A stretch of DNA of 64,000 nucleotides from Chitinophagaceae bacterium (GTDB lineage: Bacteria > Bacteroidota > Bacteroidia > Chitinophagales > Chitinophagaceae). The stretch spans positions 496,001 to 560,000 of the forward strand of contig JADKAZ010000001.1 of NCBI GenBank assembly GCA_016719015.1. The letters are read 5' to 3'. The notes under the pieces are model-generated. The model did no database searches. It was not told where the DNA came from and was given only the letters and a program-made list of their open reading frames with translations. Below are positions 53,404-62,442 of the stretch, piece by piece (the stretch's first letter is position 1; the number at the start of each line of letters is the position of its first letter). The position numbers and the translations under genes were made by a program.

Positions 53404-54369
53404 ATGAAGTGGAGAGAATTTATTACGGATTATCTCACATTTACCCGTAGGGATAGAATTGCTGTTCTAACGATTATTATAATCATCACAGGTATTTTTC
53501 TGTTACCTACAGCCCTTTCAAACAGGAGTATTACCACACCAGTGACGCCGGATACTGCATGGATAGCAGCTATGAAGAGAATTGAACAAAAGCAAACGGA
53601 ATCCGGTCAACAAAACTACAACGAAGACAATAGTACAGCTTATCAATACGACCCTTCAACCCGGAATTTTCAAAGCAAAGCCAAAGGTGAATTATTTTAT
53701 TTCGACCCGAATACTTTATCAAAGGAAGGATGGCAAAAATTAGGACTGCGAGACAAAACTATTGGAACCATTCAGAATTATATAAGTAAAGGTGGTAAAT
53801 TCAGAAAGCCGGAAGATTTACAACGCATTTATGGTCTTTTCCCCAATGAATTTGAGAGAATAGCACCGTATATAAAAATCGAATCTGCCAGTGAAATAAA
53901 TATCTCTAAAGATTTTACTGATAATAATGCTAAAGAAAATCAACCTGCCAAAACATACCCGTCCCGTTATTCAATAATAGACATTAATACCGCAGATACT
54001 ACAGCTTTTATTTCCTTACCAGGCATAGGCAGTAAACTGGCTTTCCGGATTGTAACCTTCAGAGATAAACTAGGGGGCTTTTACTCAATTAACCAGGTTG
54101 GAGAAACTTTTGGATTGCCTGATTCTACTTTTCAAAAAATAAAACAATTTCTTAAACTGGAAAATGGCACTGTAAAGAAAATCAATATAAATACGGCAAC
54201 GGTGGACCAACTAAAAGCACACCCCTACATACGTTATATTTTGGCAAATCCTATCATAGCATACCGGAACGAACATGGGATATTCTCTAAAATTGAAGAC
54301 CTCAAAAAACTAATGTCGGTAACCGATGAAATTTACAACAAAATAGCACCTTATGTGACAGTACAATAA
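53404..54369 (+). CDS. Helix-hairpin-helix (ComEA-like) membrane protein
   Basis: A 321-residue protein with one N-terminal membrane segment (IAVLTIIIIITGIFLLP, about 20-36). It has three ComEA-type helix-hairpin-helix repeats: FYFDPNTLSKEGWQKLGL (about 95-155), IDINTADTTAFISLPGIG (about 190-250) and ININTATVDQLKAHPYI (about 260-315). The pattern INTA.....LPGIG is that of competence DNA receptors. The repeats could bind DNA in the periplasm; natural transformation is an inference. It is inserted between rplL and rpoB on the opposite strand. Start chosen at ATG 53404 over an upstream TTG. Confidence 0.78.
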   Translation: MKWREFITDYLTFTRRDRIAVLTIIIIITGIFLLPTALSNRSITTPVTPDTAWIAAMKRIEQKQTESGQQNYNEDNSTAYQYDPSTRNFQSKAKGELFYFDPNTLSKEGWQKLGLRDKTIGTIQNYISKGGKFRKPEDLQRIYGLFPNEFERIAPYIKIESASEINISKDFTDNNAKENQPAKTYPSRYSIIDINTADTTAFISLPGIGSKLAFRIVTFRDKLGGFYSINQVGETFGLPDSTFQKIKQFLKLENGTVKKININTATVDQLKAHPYIRYILANPIIAYRNEHGIFSKIEDLKKLMSVTDEIYNKIAPYVTVQ

Positions 54370-54400
54370 AAAACCCTCCGTAGTCACGAAGGGTTTTATT
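54368..54400. terminator. Bidirectional terminator between the HhH gene and rplL
   Basis: AAAACCCT/AGGGTTTT stem extended by CGT/ACG, with A and T runs on both sides, between two convergent genes. Confidence 0.88.
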
Positions 54401-54417
54401 ATTCTGTAATTTAAGAA

Positions 54418-54792
54418 TTAAGCAATCTCAACATCTGCACCAGCTTCTTTCAATTTAGCTGCAATTTCTTCAGCTTCTGCTTTAGAAACACCTTCTTTTA
54501 CATTTTTAGGTGCCCCATCAACCAGGTCTTTCGCTTCTTTCAAACCTAAACCAGTCAAATCTTTTACGATTTTAACTACGTTCAGTTTAGAAGCACCACC
54601 GCTCTTCAACACAACGTTGAATGCAGTTTTTTCTTCAACAGCTGCTGCGCCTTCGCCGCCACCTGCTGCTACAACTACTGCTGCTGCTGCTGGTTCGATA
54701 CCGTATTCTGATTTTAAGAAGTCAGCCAGTTCCTGTACTTCTTTTACTGTTAAGGCTACAAGGCCTTCTGCTAATGCTTTTACGTCTGCCAT
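54418..54792 (-). CDS. rplL: 50S ribosomal protein L7/L12
   Basis: The 124-residue stalk protein that recruits translation factors. It has the N-terminal dimerisation helix (MADVKALAEGLVALT), an Ala/Gly hinge at about 38-55 and the C-terminal KTAFNVVLKSGGASKLNVVK and GLGLKEAKDLVDGAPK. It is last in the rplKAJL unit and ends at a bidirectional terminator. Confidence 0.97.
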   Translation of the reverse strand: MADVKALAEGLVALTVKEVQELADFLKSEYGIEPAAAAVVVAAGGGEGAAAVEEKTAFNVVLKSGGASKLNVVKIVKDLTGLGLKEAKDLVDGAPKNVKEGVSKAEAEEIAAKLKEAGADVEIA

Positions 54793-54887
54793 TTGATTTA
54801 AATTTTTGCCGCCTTCATTGTTTTTGACTCCGGCGGAGTTATTAAAAAAATTGCCTTTGTTTACCCTCAGGCCTGGGTGTTTTATTT

Positions 54888-54941
54888 AAGTACAAAGTAA
54901 GAGGTACGAAGTACGTACTTCAAACTTCGTATTGCGTACTT
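54888..54941. repeat. Palindromic GTACGAAGTACGTACTTC repeat between rplJ and rplL
   Basis: A spacer built from repeated AAGTAC/GTACTT words, with the central palindrome GAAGTACGTACTTC. It touches the rplJ stop codon and can form a hairpin in the rplJL mRNA. Related spacers are found elsewhere in the phylum. Confidence 0.75.
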
Positions 54942-55464
54942 ATTCTGCCGCTGCAACTTCTGCACTGCCAGCTTTCTGCTCATGATGGTGCAATAAAGCA
55001 GCCAACACTCTTTTAGCAGGAGACTGCAACAAGCCGATAACTTCACCGATAAGCTCATTCTTAGTTTTGATCTGCGTAAGAGCTTTGAGGCTGCTGTCAC
55101 CTGTGTAAACATCACCATTGATAAAAGCGGCCTTTAACTCAGGTCTTTCGCCGTTAGTTGCCTTACGGAATGAGCTGATGATTAATGCCGGATCTTTTGG
55201 ATTCTCCGAAAACATCAACGCAGTTACTTTATGTAATGAATCATATACACCAGTATATTTTTCCCCATCCAAAGATTCCAGTGCTTTTTTAATCAATGTG
55301 TTTTTAGCCACTTTCATCTCTACCTGCTTGTCAAAGCATGCACGGCGTAATTTAACAACCTGCGCCACAGTTAATGATTCGGTATCAGTAACGTAGAAAT
55401 TATTGTATTGTGAGAACTTGCCTTTCAGCAACTCAATCACTTCGTTTTTTTGATCTTTAGTCAT
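54940..55464 (-). CDS. rplJ: 50S ribosomal protein L10
   Basis: The 174-residue base of the L7/L12 stalk, binding 23S rRNA. Recognised by MTKDQKNEVIELLKGKFSQY, VEMKVAKNTLIKKAL, and the C-terminal helix QSPAKRVLAALLHHHEQK that anchors L7/L12 dimers. It is located between rplA and rplL. An L10 leader structure was not recognised in the 42-base gap before it. Confidence 0.96.
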   Translation of the reverse strand: MTKDQKNEVIELLKGKFSQYNNFYVTDTESLTVAQVVKLRRACFDKQVEMKVAKNTLIKKALESLDGEKYTGVYDSLHKVTALMFSENPKDPALIISSFRKATNGERPELKAAFINGDVYTGDSSLKALTQIKTKNELIGEVIGLLQSPAKRVLAALLHHHEQKAGSAEVAAAE

Positions 55465-55480
55465 GACTTTTTATTTGTCA

Positions 55481-55494
55481 TCCGCCGAGGCGGA
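55481..55494. repeat. Palindrome TCCGCCGAGGCGGA between rplA and rplJ
   Basis: A 6-bp inverted repeat with a two-base loop inside the 42-base spacer of the ribosomal protein operon. It can form a small stable hairpin in the mRNA. Confidence 0.6.
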
Positions 55495-55506
55495 CCGGTT
55501 TAGTTA

Positions 55507-56202
55507 TTAATGAACAAATGTTTTTGCATCAATAGTAATGCCTGGGCTCATAGAGCTGGCCATACTAACACCTCTTACATAAGTCCCTTTAGAGGAGGAA
55601 GGTTTTGCTTTCAGAATTGCGTTGATCAACTCAAGGCTGTTCTCTGCGATTTTTTCTGGTGCAAAACTTACACGACCGATAGAAGCATGTATGATACCTA
55701 CTTTATCAACCTTGAAAGCTATCTTACCGCCTTTTACTTCATTGATAGCATTTGCTACATCGTTAGTAACAGTTCCTGTCTTCGGATTCGGCATCAGGTT
55801 TCTTGGACCTAACACTTTACCTAACTTACCAATCTTAGGCATTACAGAAGGAGTAGCGATGATAACATCAACATCTACCCATCCACCTTCGATCTTTGTT
55901 ACGTATTCATCCAGGCCAACATAGTCAGCACCGGCTGCTTTTGCTTCTGCCTCTTTATCAGCAGGACAAAGCACTAATACTTTTTTTGTTTTACCAGTTC
56001 CGTGAGGAAGTGACACTGTACCACGGATAGCCTGGTCTGCTTTTTTGGGATCAACACCCAAACGGATGTGCAGATCCACCGAAGCATCAAATTTGCAGGT
56101 AGTAATGCTTTTTACTAATGCAGATGCTTCCTTTAAGGAATATAATTTGTTGCTTTCCACTTTGGGATTTACAACTTTTCTTTTTTTACTGATGAATGCC
56201 AT
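55507..56202 (-). CDS. rplA: 50S ribosomal protein L1
   Basis: The 231-residue protein of the mobile L1 stalk; it may also repress its own operon. Motifs include VDLHIRLGVDPKKADQAIRG, VSLPHGTGKTKKVLV and the C-terminal GTYVRGVSMASSMSPGI. Length and motifs are standard. It follows rplK by 25 bases. Confidence 0.97.
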   Translation of the reverse strand: MAFISKKRKVVNPKVESNKLYSLKEASALVKSITTCKFDASVDLHIRLGVDPKKADQAIRGTVSLPHGTGKTKKVLVLCPADKEAEAKAAGADYVGLDEYVTKIEGGWVDVDVIIATPSVMPKIGKLGKVLGPRNLMPNPKTGTVTNDVANAINEVKGGKIAFKVDKVGIIHASIGRVSFAPEKIAENSLELINAILKAKPSSSKGTYVRGVSMASSMSPGITIDAKTFVH

Positions 56203-56227
56203 TGTAATTCGTTTTAGGATTCGCTAA

Positions 56228-56671
56228 TTAATTTTCCCATGGGGCTTTACCTTCAACATTTAAACCCATGCTGCGTGCAGTACCGGCTACCATTTTCATG
56301 GCACTTTCTACGGTAAAACAGTTAAGGTCGGGCATCTTGTCTTCTGCAATTGCCTTTACCTGTTCCCAGTTTACTTTACCAACTTTTGCACGGTTGCTTT
56401 CTTTGGAACCCTTTTGAATTTTAGCGGCTTCCATCAGCTGAATAGCTGCGGGTGGAGTTTTTAGAACAAAATCAAAACTCTTGTCAGTATAAACGGTGAT
56501 TAATACGGGAATTACTTTCCCTTGTTTGTCCTGCGTTCTTGCATTGAACTGCTTACAGAATTCCATGATATTAATACCCTTGGAACCCAGAGCCGGACCG
56601 ATTGGAGGTGCGGGGTTAGCCTGGCCACCTTTACATTGCAGCTTTACATAGCCGCTGATTTCTTTTGCCAT
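56228..56671 (-). CDS. rplK: 50S ribosomal protein L11
   Basis: The 147-residue protein of the GTPase-associated centre. Typical segments are LQCKGGQANPAPPIGPALGS, KGINIMEFCKQFNART and the C-terminal SAMKMVAGTARSMGLNVEG. It is the first gene of rplKAJL and has its own consensus promoter at 56780-56810. Confidence 0.97.
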   Translation of the reverse strand: MAKEISGYVKLQCKGGQANPAPPIGPALGSKGINIMEFCKQFNARTQDKQGKVIPVLITVYTDKSFDFVLKTPPAAIQLMEAAKIQKGSKESNRAKVGKVNWEQVKAIAEDKMPDLNCFTVESAMKMVAGTARSMGLNVEGKAPWEN

Positions 56672-56779
56672 TTTTTATCTTTTTTGGTGTTAACGACCTT
56701 TAGCCTCGAGGGTTACTTAGTCTCCCAAATTCTCATTTTCCGCTTCATGCGGATTTTCGAAAGAACTAATTGGGGCGGC

Positions 56780-56810
56780 AAAGGTAGGGGGAAACAGCGG
56801 ATGGGCAAAG
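56780..56810 (-). promoter_or_regulatory. Promoter of rplKAJL
   Basis: TTTG (56810-56807), a 19-base spacer and TACCTTTG (56787-56780) followed by GCCGCCCC, on the minus strand. A perfect match to the consensus, 109 bases before rplK. Confidence 0.82.
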
Positions 56811-56892
56811 GTTTTCAGGATATTTTTTGACGGAATTATTGCTCGATACACCGATTAACACATGTATTGGCCTCAGTATCTGCTTCCAGCAA

Positions 56893-56925
56893 TAAAAAAG
56901 CCACCGGCATGCTGCAGATGGCTCT
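56893..56925 (-). terminator. Terminator between nusG and rplK
   Basis: On the minus strand AGCCATCTGCAGCATGCCGG and TGGCT make a hairpin with one mismatch, followed by TTTTTTATT, 21 bases after nusG. It separates the tuf-secE-nusG part from rplKAJL. Confidence 0.75.
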
Positions 56926-56945
56926 TTTACAATCTATTCCGGTAT

Positions 56946-57527
56946 TTAGCTGATCTTTTCTACCTGCATATAGTTCAATTCTACAGGAGTAGAACGACCG
57001 AATATTTTTACCGTTACTTTCAATTTCTTCTTTTCGTCTGTTACTTCTTCAATTACCCCATTAAAATCATTGAAAGGACCTTCAATTATCTTAATTGTTT
57101 CTCCAACAATAAATGGTTCACTCATACTTACTCCACCAGCTTCAGCCATTTCATCCATTTTTCCAAGCATCTTATTTACTTCTGCTTTACGCAAAGCAAT
57201 AGGATTTTCTTTGCCGAGGAAATGGATAACATTGGGAATATTCTTAATGATATCTCTTAGATCGTCTGTAAGTTTTCCATTGGCAATTTCAATCATTACA
57301 TAACCGGGATAATAGTTTCTTTCCCGCATCACCTTCTTGCCATTGGCAACTTTATATACCTTTTCTACCGGTAGAAACACCTGCTTCACCTGGTCCCAGC
57401 CACCACGGGATACTTCCTTATCCAGGTATTCTTTCACCTTTTTTTCTTTACCGCTTACCACCCGCAGCACAAACCATTTGGTTTCCTGTTGTACGTTTTC
57501 CGTATTTGTTATAGCTGTTGCTTCCAT
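56946..57527 (-). CDS. nusG: Transcription termination/antitermination factor NusG
   Basis: A 193-residue RNA polymerase factor that couples transcription with translation. The NGN domain begins KWFVLRVVSGKEKKVKEYL and has YYPGYVMIEI; the KOW domain is at about 130-185 (VGETIKIIEGPFNDFNGVIEEV). It follows secE by 6 bases and is followed by a terminator, so it is the last gene of its transcript. Confidence 0.96.
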   Translation of the reverse strand: MEATAITNTENVQQETKWFVLRVVSGKEKKVKEYLDKEVSRGGWDQVKQVFLPVEKVYKVANGKKVMRERNYYPGYVMIEIANGKLTDDLRDIIKNIPNVIHFLGKENPIALRKAEVNKMLGKMDEMAEAGGVSMSEPFIVGETIKIIEGPFNDFNGVIEEVTDEKKKLKVTVKIFGRSTPVELNYMQVEKIS

Positions 57528-57533
57528 TGTATA

Positions 57534-57728
57534 TTATTTCAAAACGCCGTATATAAATTTCAACCCGTTGCCGACAACAAAGTCCATACCCAATACAACG
57601 AATGTAATAACGATGGTAGCCGCCAATACGATCATTGTTGATTGCTGCAATTGAGGCCAGCTAGGCCAGGTTACTTTTTCTGTGAGCTCTTTGAAACTTT
57701 CCCGGAAGTAAGTACCTATTTTATTCAT
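57534..57728 (-). CDS. secE: Preprotein translocase subunit SecE
   Basis: The 64-residue short form with a single membrane segment (about 28-55, STMIVLAATIVITFVVLGMD), preceded by the conserved FRESFKELTEKVTWPSWPQL. It stabilises SecY in the Sec channel. It lies between tRNA-Trp and nusG, 6 bases from nusG. Confidence 0.93.
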   Translation of the reverse strand: MNKIGTYFRESFKELTEKVTWPSWPQLQQSTMIVLAATIVITFVVLGMDFVVGNGLKFIYGVLK

Positions 57729-57760
57729 TTTATAAATTTAAAAATGTGCAAAATACTCTG

Positions 57761-57831
57761 CACGGGCACTAGGATTCGAACCCAGATCAAAGGTTTTGGA
57801 GACCCGTATGCTACCGTTGCACCATGCCCGT
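57761..57831 (-). tRNA. tRNA-Trp (CCA)
   Basis: A 71-base cloverleaf on the minus strand. Acceptor ACGGGCA/TGCCCGT, anticodon loop CTCCAAA (anticodon CCA), T arm GTTCGAATC, discriminator G. It lies between tuf and secE, as in many bacteria; no CCA is encoded. Confidence 0.95.
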
Positions 57832-57890
57832 AAGAATCAAAAGTCACCGGTCGTTCGGAAAATCCTTATGACCAATGACTTTTAACTATG

Positions 57891-57898
57891 CAAATATA
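57891..57898 (-). promoter_or_regulatory. Candidate -7 box upstream of tRNA-Trp/secE
   Basis: TATATTTG on the minus strand, 60 bases upstream of the tRNA and just after the tuf stop codon. No good -33 box. Confidence 0.3.
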
Positions 57899-57903
57899 AA
57901 AGA

Positions 57904-59091
<1,188 letters not shown>

Positions 59092-59245
59092 TGTTATCGG
59101 TTTTAAATTGTGTTTTACTAATTGTTGTTTTTATTATAGAGCTGATTGTATTTCTACTTTCAGCCTTTATTGTATCGAAGCTGCCTGTCATTGGCTCTTC
59201 AGGGTCATGTTCTCAACTCAGACAGTTTCATCTTCCTGAAAAGAG

Positions 59246-59317
<72 letters not shown>

Positions 59318-59352
59318 TTTTCCACTGCCGTCGCAGGCAGTTTAATGAAATG

Positions 59353-59425
59353 AGCGGAAGACCGGGCTCGAACCGGCCACCTGAAGCTTGGAAGGCTACC
59401 GCTCTACCAAATGAGCTACTTCCGC
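59353..59425 (-). tRNA. tRNA-Gly (TCC)
   Basis: A 73-base cloverleaf on the minus strand. Acceptor GCGGAAG/CTTCCGC, D arm TAGCTC, anticodon loop CTTCCAA (anticodon TCC), T arm GTTCGAGCC. Confidence 0.95.
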
Positions 59426-59522
59426 TTATTACCAGAACTACATCCGGTAAACTATTTCAATCCAGAATTAAATCTGGTTACAAAGAACTTTCTGTCATTG
59501 CTAAATCAATGACGGAATAAAG

Positions 59523-59605
59523 TGGGCAGAGAAGGATTCGAACCTCCGTACTCGTGAGAGAACAGATTTACAGTCTGTCGCCTTTAGCCACTCGGCCATC
59601 TGCCC
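59523..59605 (-). tRNA. tRNA-Tyr (GTA)
   Basis: An 83-base class II tRNA with a long variable arm. Acceptor GGGCAGA/TCTGCCC, anticodon loop CTGTAAA (anticodon GTA), T arm GTTCGAATC. Confidence 0.96.
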
Positions 59606-59666
59606 CCGGAAACCGGAACTTTGTCCGGTAACTTACTTAGCATGGAACGGAGTTCCGCTATACCTG

Positions 59667-59739
59667 AGCCGAAAACTGGAGTCGAACCAGCGACCTACTG
59701 ATTACAAATCAGTTGCTCTACCAACTGAGCTATTTCGGC
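59667..59739 (-). tRNA. tRNA-Thr (TGT)
   Basis: A 73-base cloverleaf on the minus strand. Acceptor GCCGAAA/TTTCGGC, anticodon loop TTTGTAA (anticodon TGT), T arm GTTCGACTC. First gene of the tRNA-tuf transcript. Confidence 0.96.
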
Positions 59740-60035
59740 TTGATAATGCACAACAAAGAACTACCCTTTTTTATTGGGGAGGCAAAGGTAAGGGAATTTG
59801 ATAATTGGAAAAATTTTGAATAGAGAATTTTTTGCTTGTTTTCAGGCAGTTGTGAATAAATGATTGAAAACATTTGAACTATTTCAATAGGATATTTAGA
59901 GGCTGGAAATTTAGGTTGTTATTAGAAGAAGTTCATCAGTATGTCAATACCCACCCATTGTCATTAGATTTTGCCGGCAAAACTATTTTGTCGGGAGCAA
60001 AAATATATTTTAAAAAATTAGCTTATTTCATAATG
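59740..60035. other. Spacer between the tRNA cluster and hpf
   Basis: About 296 bases to the hpf terminator. The left end holds the tRNA-tuf promoter. The rest is AT-rich, with a plus-strand open frame starting at 59874 that runs across the hpf gene and has no recognisable features; it is treated as non-coding. Confidence 0.55.
59783..59813 (-). promoter_or_regulatory. Promoter of the tRNA-tuf operon
   Basis: TACCTTTG (59790-59783) followed by CCTCCCC on the minus strand, with TTTT (59813-59810) at 19 bases instead of TTTG. It lies 44 bases upstream of tRNA-Thr(TGT). Confidence 0.6.
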
Positions 60036-60062
60036 AAAAGACCCCGCTTTTTAGCGGGGTCT
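60036..60062 (-). terminator. Terminator of hpf
   Basis: A perfect 10-bp GC-rich stem AGACCCCGCT/AGCGGGGTCT, followed on the minus strand by TTTTCATT, 7 bases after the gene. It has a T run on the plus strand too. Confidence 0.88.
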
Positions 60063-60069
60063 GATTTTT

Positions 60070-60369
60070 TTAAGCGGCTTTCCTTTCTTTATTTTTTTTT
60101 ATTTGCGCTACCATGGAGTCGAGTGCATCGTCAAACGACTGTTCAAATGATTTACTTGTTGATTTAACAAAAAAATTGTGTCCCGGTACATGTACCCTGA
60201 TTTCTGCAATCTTGTCTTTAATAGCATGAACTACATTGTCAAGCTTCAGAAATACATTTACACGGATGATACGGTCATTGAAATTTTCTAACTTTTCCAG
60301 TTTACGGGTTACATACCCGATTAACTTACTGTCAGCATCAAAATGAACTGACTGAATGTTTACGTTCAT
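60070..60369 (-). CDS. hpf: Ribosome hibernation-promoting factor, short form
   Basis: The 99-residue HPF/YfiA fold that binds the ribosome in stationary phase. The sequence MNVNIQSVHFDADSKLIGYV opens the first strand, followed by KLEKLENFNDRIIRVNVFLK and the KSFEQSFDDALDSMVAQIKK helix. The long-form C-terminal dimerisation domain is missing. Start chosen at ATG 60369; two further ATG codons lie just upstream. It lies between the xerC-like gene and the tRNA-tuf operon. Confidence 0.92.
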   Translation of the reverse strand: MNVNIQSVHFDADSKLIGYVTRKLEKLENFNDRIIRVNVFLKLDNVVHAIKDKIAEIRVHVPGHNFFVKSTSKSFEQSFDDALDSMVAQIKKNKERKAA

Positions 60370-60522
60370 AGTCATCATGTTTTAGTGAAACAATAAATAA
60401 AGAACTTATTATGGCCTTGGCTTTTCGCAGGATTCGGTTCTTTTATCAGCTTCAAGTTAGTATAAAAGAGTTCTCATCCCAAACAAAATTTTCTTATTTT
60501 TTATTGTGTAAAATTGAAAAAC

Positions 60523-61425
60523 TCAAGCTTTGGGATGTGCATTTTTGTGAACATCTTTTAGTTTCTCGATGGTATTGTGGGTATAAACTTGTGTGGATGC
60601 TAAGCTGCTATGCCCCAGCAACTCTTTCACTGCGTTGAGATCAGCTCCACTATTCATTAAATGTGTGGCAAAGGTGTGACGAAGTATATGGGGGCTTTTT
60701 TTATCAAGTGTGCTTGTTCCTCCGAGTATGTGATTCACCAGCAAATAGGCATATTTGGGATACATTTTTTTCCCTTTGTCTGTTACCAGCAATACATCGT
60801 CTGTCTTTTTAAATTCTCTTCTTTTCAACTGCAGATAAAGTCGAATAGCTTCAACTATTTCTTTACTAACCGGTATTAATCGCTCCTTATTTCCTTTTCC
60901 CAGCACTTTAACCTGGGAGTTACTAAAGTCAACCTGTTTTTCTTTAAGATTTATCAGTTCACTTAATCTCATTCCAGTAGCATAGAAAATGGTTATAAGC
61001 ATCTTTGTATTGAGTGTCTTCCAATTTTCTGTGGATTGATTCAACCCCTCCATCAAATTCGTTGTATCTTCTTCTTTCATAAAAACGGGAAGGCGTTTAC
61101 CAATCTTTGGGCTGATTACTTTTGCCATTGGCGTGGCATTAATTGACCCGATTTTTAGATGATATTTAAAGAAGGATTTAAGGCTCGAAATTTTCCTGTT
61201 TAGTGTTTTAGAACTGAGCCCTTTTTCCTTTAAATGGGCCAACCAACTGCGGATATAGTTATGATTGACATCTTCTAAAGAACTACCGCCAAATTGGGTT
61301 TCCAGAAAATCAATAAAGTCAATGAGATCAGTTTGATAGGAAGTAAGTGTATGAAATGAATACCTTTTTTCGAATTTAAGGTAATCAAGAAAAGATTGTA
61401 CAGATTGATGGGTTAGTATAGCCAT
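60523..61425 (-). CDS. Tyrosine recombinase (XerC/XerD-like)
   Basis: A 300-residue site-specific recombinase. The N-terminal SAM-like core (about 1-95) has FLDYLKFEKRYSFHTLTSY. The catalytic residues are R153 (ATGMRLSEL), K177 (VLGKGNK), H246 and R249 (PHILRHTFATHL), H272 (LLGHSS) and the nucleophile Y281 (TQVYTH). Its location downstream of rpsU and upstream of hpf is conserved in related genomes. Whether it is the chromosome-dimer XerC or XerD cannot be settled here. Confidence 0.9.
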   Translation of the reverse strand: MAILTHQSVQSFLDYLKFEKRYSFHTLTSYQTDLIDFIDFLETQFGGSSLEDVNHNYIRSWLAHLKEKGLSSKTLNRKISSLKSFFKYHLKIGSINATPMAKVISPKIGKRLPVFMKEEDTTNLMEGLNQSTENWKTLNTKMLITIFYATGMRLSELINLKEKQVDFSNSQVKVLGKGNKERLIPVSKEIVEAIRLYLQLKRREFKKTDDVLLVTDKGKKMYPKYAYLLVNHILGGTSTLDKKSPHILRHTFATHLMNSGADLNAVKELLGHSSLASTQVYTHNTIEKLKDVHKNAHPKA

Positions 61426-61466
61426 AAAAAAAGACAGCTACAAAGCTATTAAACTTTGCAGCTATC
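61426..61466 (-). terminator. Terminator of rpsU
   Basis: GACAGCTACAAAG and CTTTGCAGCTATC form a long stem with two wobble pairs, followed on the minus strand by a run of seven T residues. It overlaps the upstream region of the xerC-like gene, which starts at 61425. Confidence 0.8.
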
Positions 61467-61492
61467 CTTTAAATATATTAAGAGGCAAAAAA

Positions 61493-61690
61493 TTAGCTTT
61501 CTATCTTGCCACTGGCCAGATTCTGCTTATAGATTGCTTTTAACACTTGTCCACGGCGCCTTACTGATGGCTTAATGAAAGCCTGACGTTCCCGGAGTTG
61601 CAACAAAACCTTAGATTTTTCGAATTTCTTCTTGTATTTCTTTAACGCTTTGTCAATGTTTTCGCAATCTTTTGAATCTATAATTAGCAT
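61493..61690 (-). CDS. rpsU: 30S ribosomal protein S21
   Basis: A 65-residue small-subunit protein near the anti-Shine-Dalgarno region of 16S rRNA. It has the characteristic ENIDKALKKYKKKFEKSKV and REROAF-like motif (LRERQAFIKPSVRRR). It has its own promoter (61726-61756) and terminator. It is the first gene of the conserved rpsU-xer-hpf series. Confidence 0.95.
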   Translation of the reverse strand: MLIIDSKDCENIDKALKKYKKKFEKSKVLLQLRERQAFIKPSVRRRGQVLKAIYKQNLASGKIES

Positions 61691-61725
61691 AACTTATATA
61701 CCTCCTTCGGTATTTTTTTGGATGG

Positions 61726-61756
61726 CAAAGATAGAGGGAAAAAATTAATAATTCAA
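61726..61756 (-). promoter_or_regulatory. Promoter of rpsU
   Basis: On the minus strand TTG (61756-61754), 20 bases, TATCTTTG (61733-61726) followed by CCATCC. It lies 36 bases upstream of the start codon. Confidence 0.7.
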
Positions 61757-61831
61757 GGTTTAATTGGCTAAAATTTACCCTTCTAAAAGCGATATTATTC
61801 AAAAAAGGTGGATAACTGCTAATTTGCAGTC

Positions 61832-62416
61832 ATGTTTACAGGCATAATTGAATCAATTGGTATTATTAAAGAGGTCATTCTCAACGGTTCCAACAAAACT
61901 TTTTGGATCAAATCTCCTATTTCAATGCATTTTAAAGCTGACCAAAGTGTTAGCCATAATGGTGTTTGCCTAACCGTTGAGGAAGTAAAAGAAAACAGCC
62001 ACCGGGTAACTGCTATAGACGAAACGCTGAAAAAAACTAATCTTGCCGGGTGGAAAGAAAGTAATCTCATCAACCTGGAACAATGCCTGCAGTTAAATGG
62101 CCGGCTTGACGGGCATATTGTGCAAGGCCATGTTGATGCAACGGGGATATGTACCAAAAGAAAAGAAAAAAAAGGGAGTTGGGAGTTTGAGTTCCGGTTT
62201 CCAAAAGAATTTGCCGGGTTAGTTATAGAAAAAGGGTCTATTTGTGTGAATGGCATTAGCCTAACAGCGTTTGATGTAAAACGGAAAAGTTTCAGGGTTG
62301 CTATTATTCCATATACATATGACCATACGAGCATAAAAGAATTGCAAGAAGGCGATAGTGTAAACCTTGAGTTTGACATCATCGGCAAGTATCTGCTCAG
62401 AACACTATCTTTATAG
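61832..62416 (+). CDS. ribE: Riboflavin synthase, alpha chain
   Basis: Dismutates two 6,7-dimethyl-8-ribityllumazine molecules into riboflavin. The 194-residue protein has two lumazine-binding barrels, the first beginning with the invariant MFTGIIE and containing SVSHNGVCLTVEE, the second with GHIVQGHVDATG and KGSICVNGISLT. The length is typical. No FMN riboswitch was seen upstream. The next gene starts 27 bases after its stop codon. Confidence 0.95.
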   Translation: MFTGIIESIGIIKEVILNGSNKTFWIKSPISMHFKADQSVSHNGVCLTVEEVKENSHRVTAIDETLKKTNLAGWKESNLINLEQCLQLNGRLDGHIVQGHVDATGICTKRKEKKGSWEFEFRFPKEFAGLVIEKGSICVNGISLTAFDVKRKSFRVAIIPYTYDHTSIKELQEGDSVNLEFDIIGKYLLRTLSL

Positions 62417-62442
62417 GAAATAACTAACCCCTTTAACTGCTG

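Noticed and set aside
59874..60167. 97-codon plus-strand frame before and across hpf
   Set aside because: Runs through the hpf terminator and its coding strand; starts with TTG; no recognisable domain.
60523..61425. Integrase of a mobile island at the tRNA cluster
   Set aside because: The recombinase lies in a conserved rpsU-hpf context, with no att repeats at the tRNA ends; a chromosomal Xer-type role fits better.
61780..61831. FMN riboswitch before ribE
   Set aside because: The leader is short and AT-rich and contains none of the conserved RFN element words.
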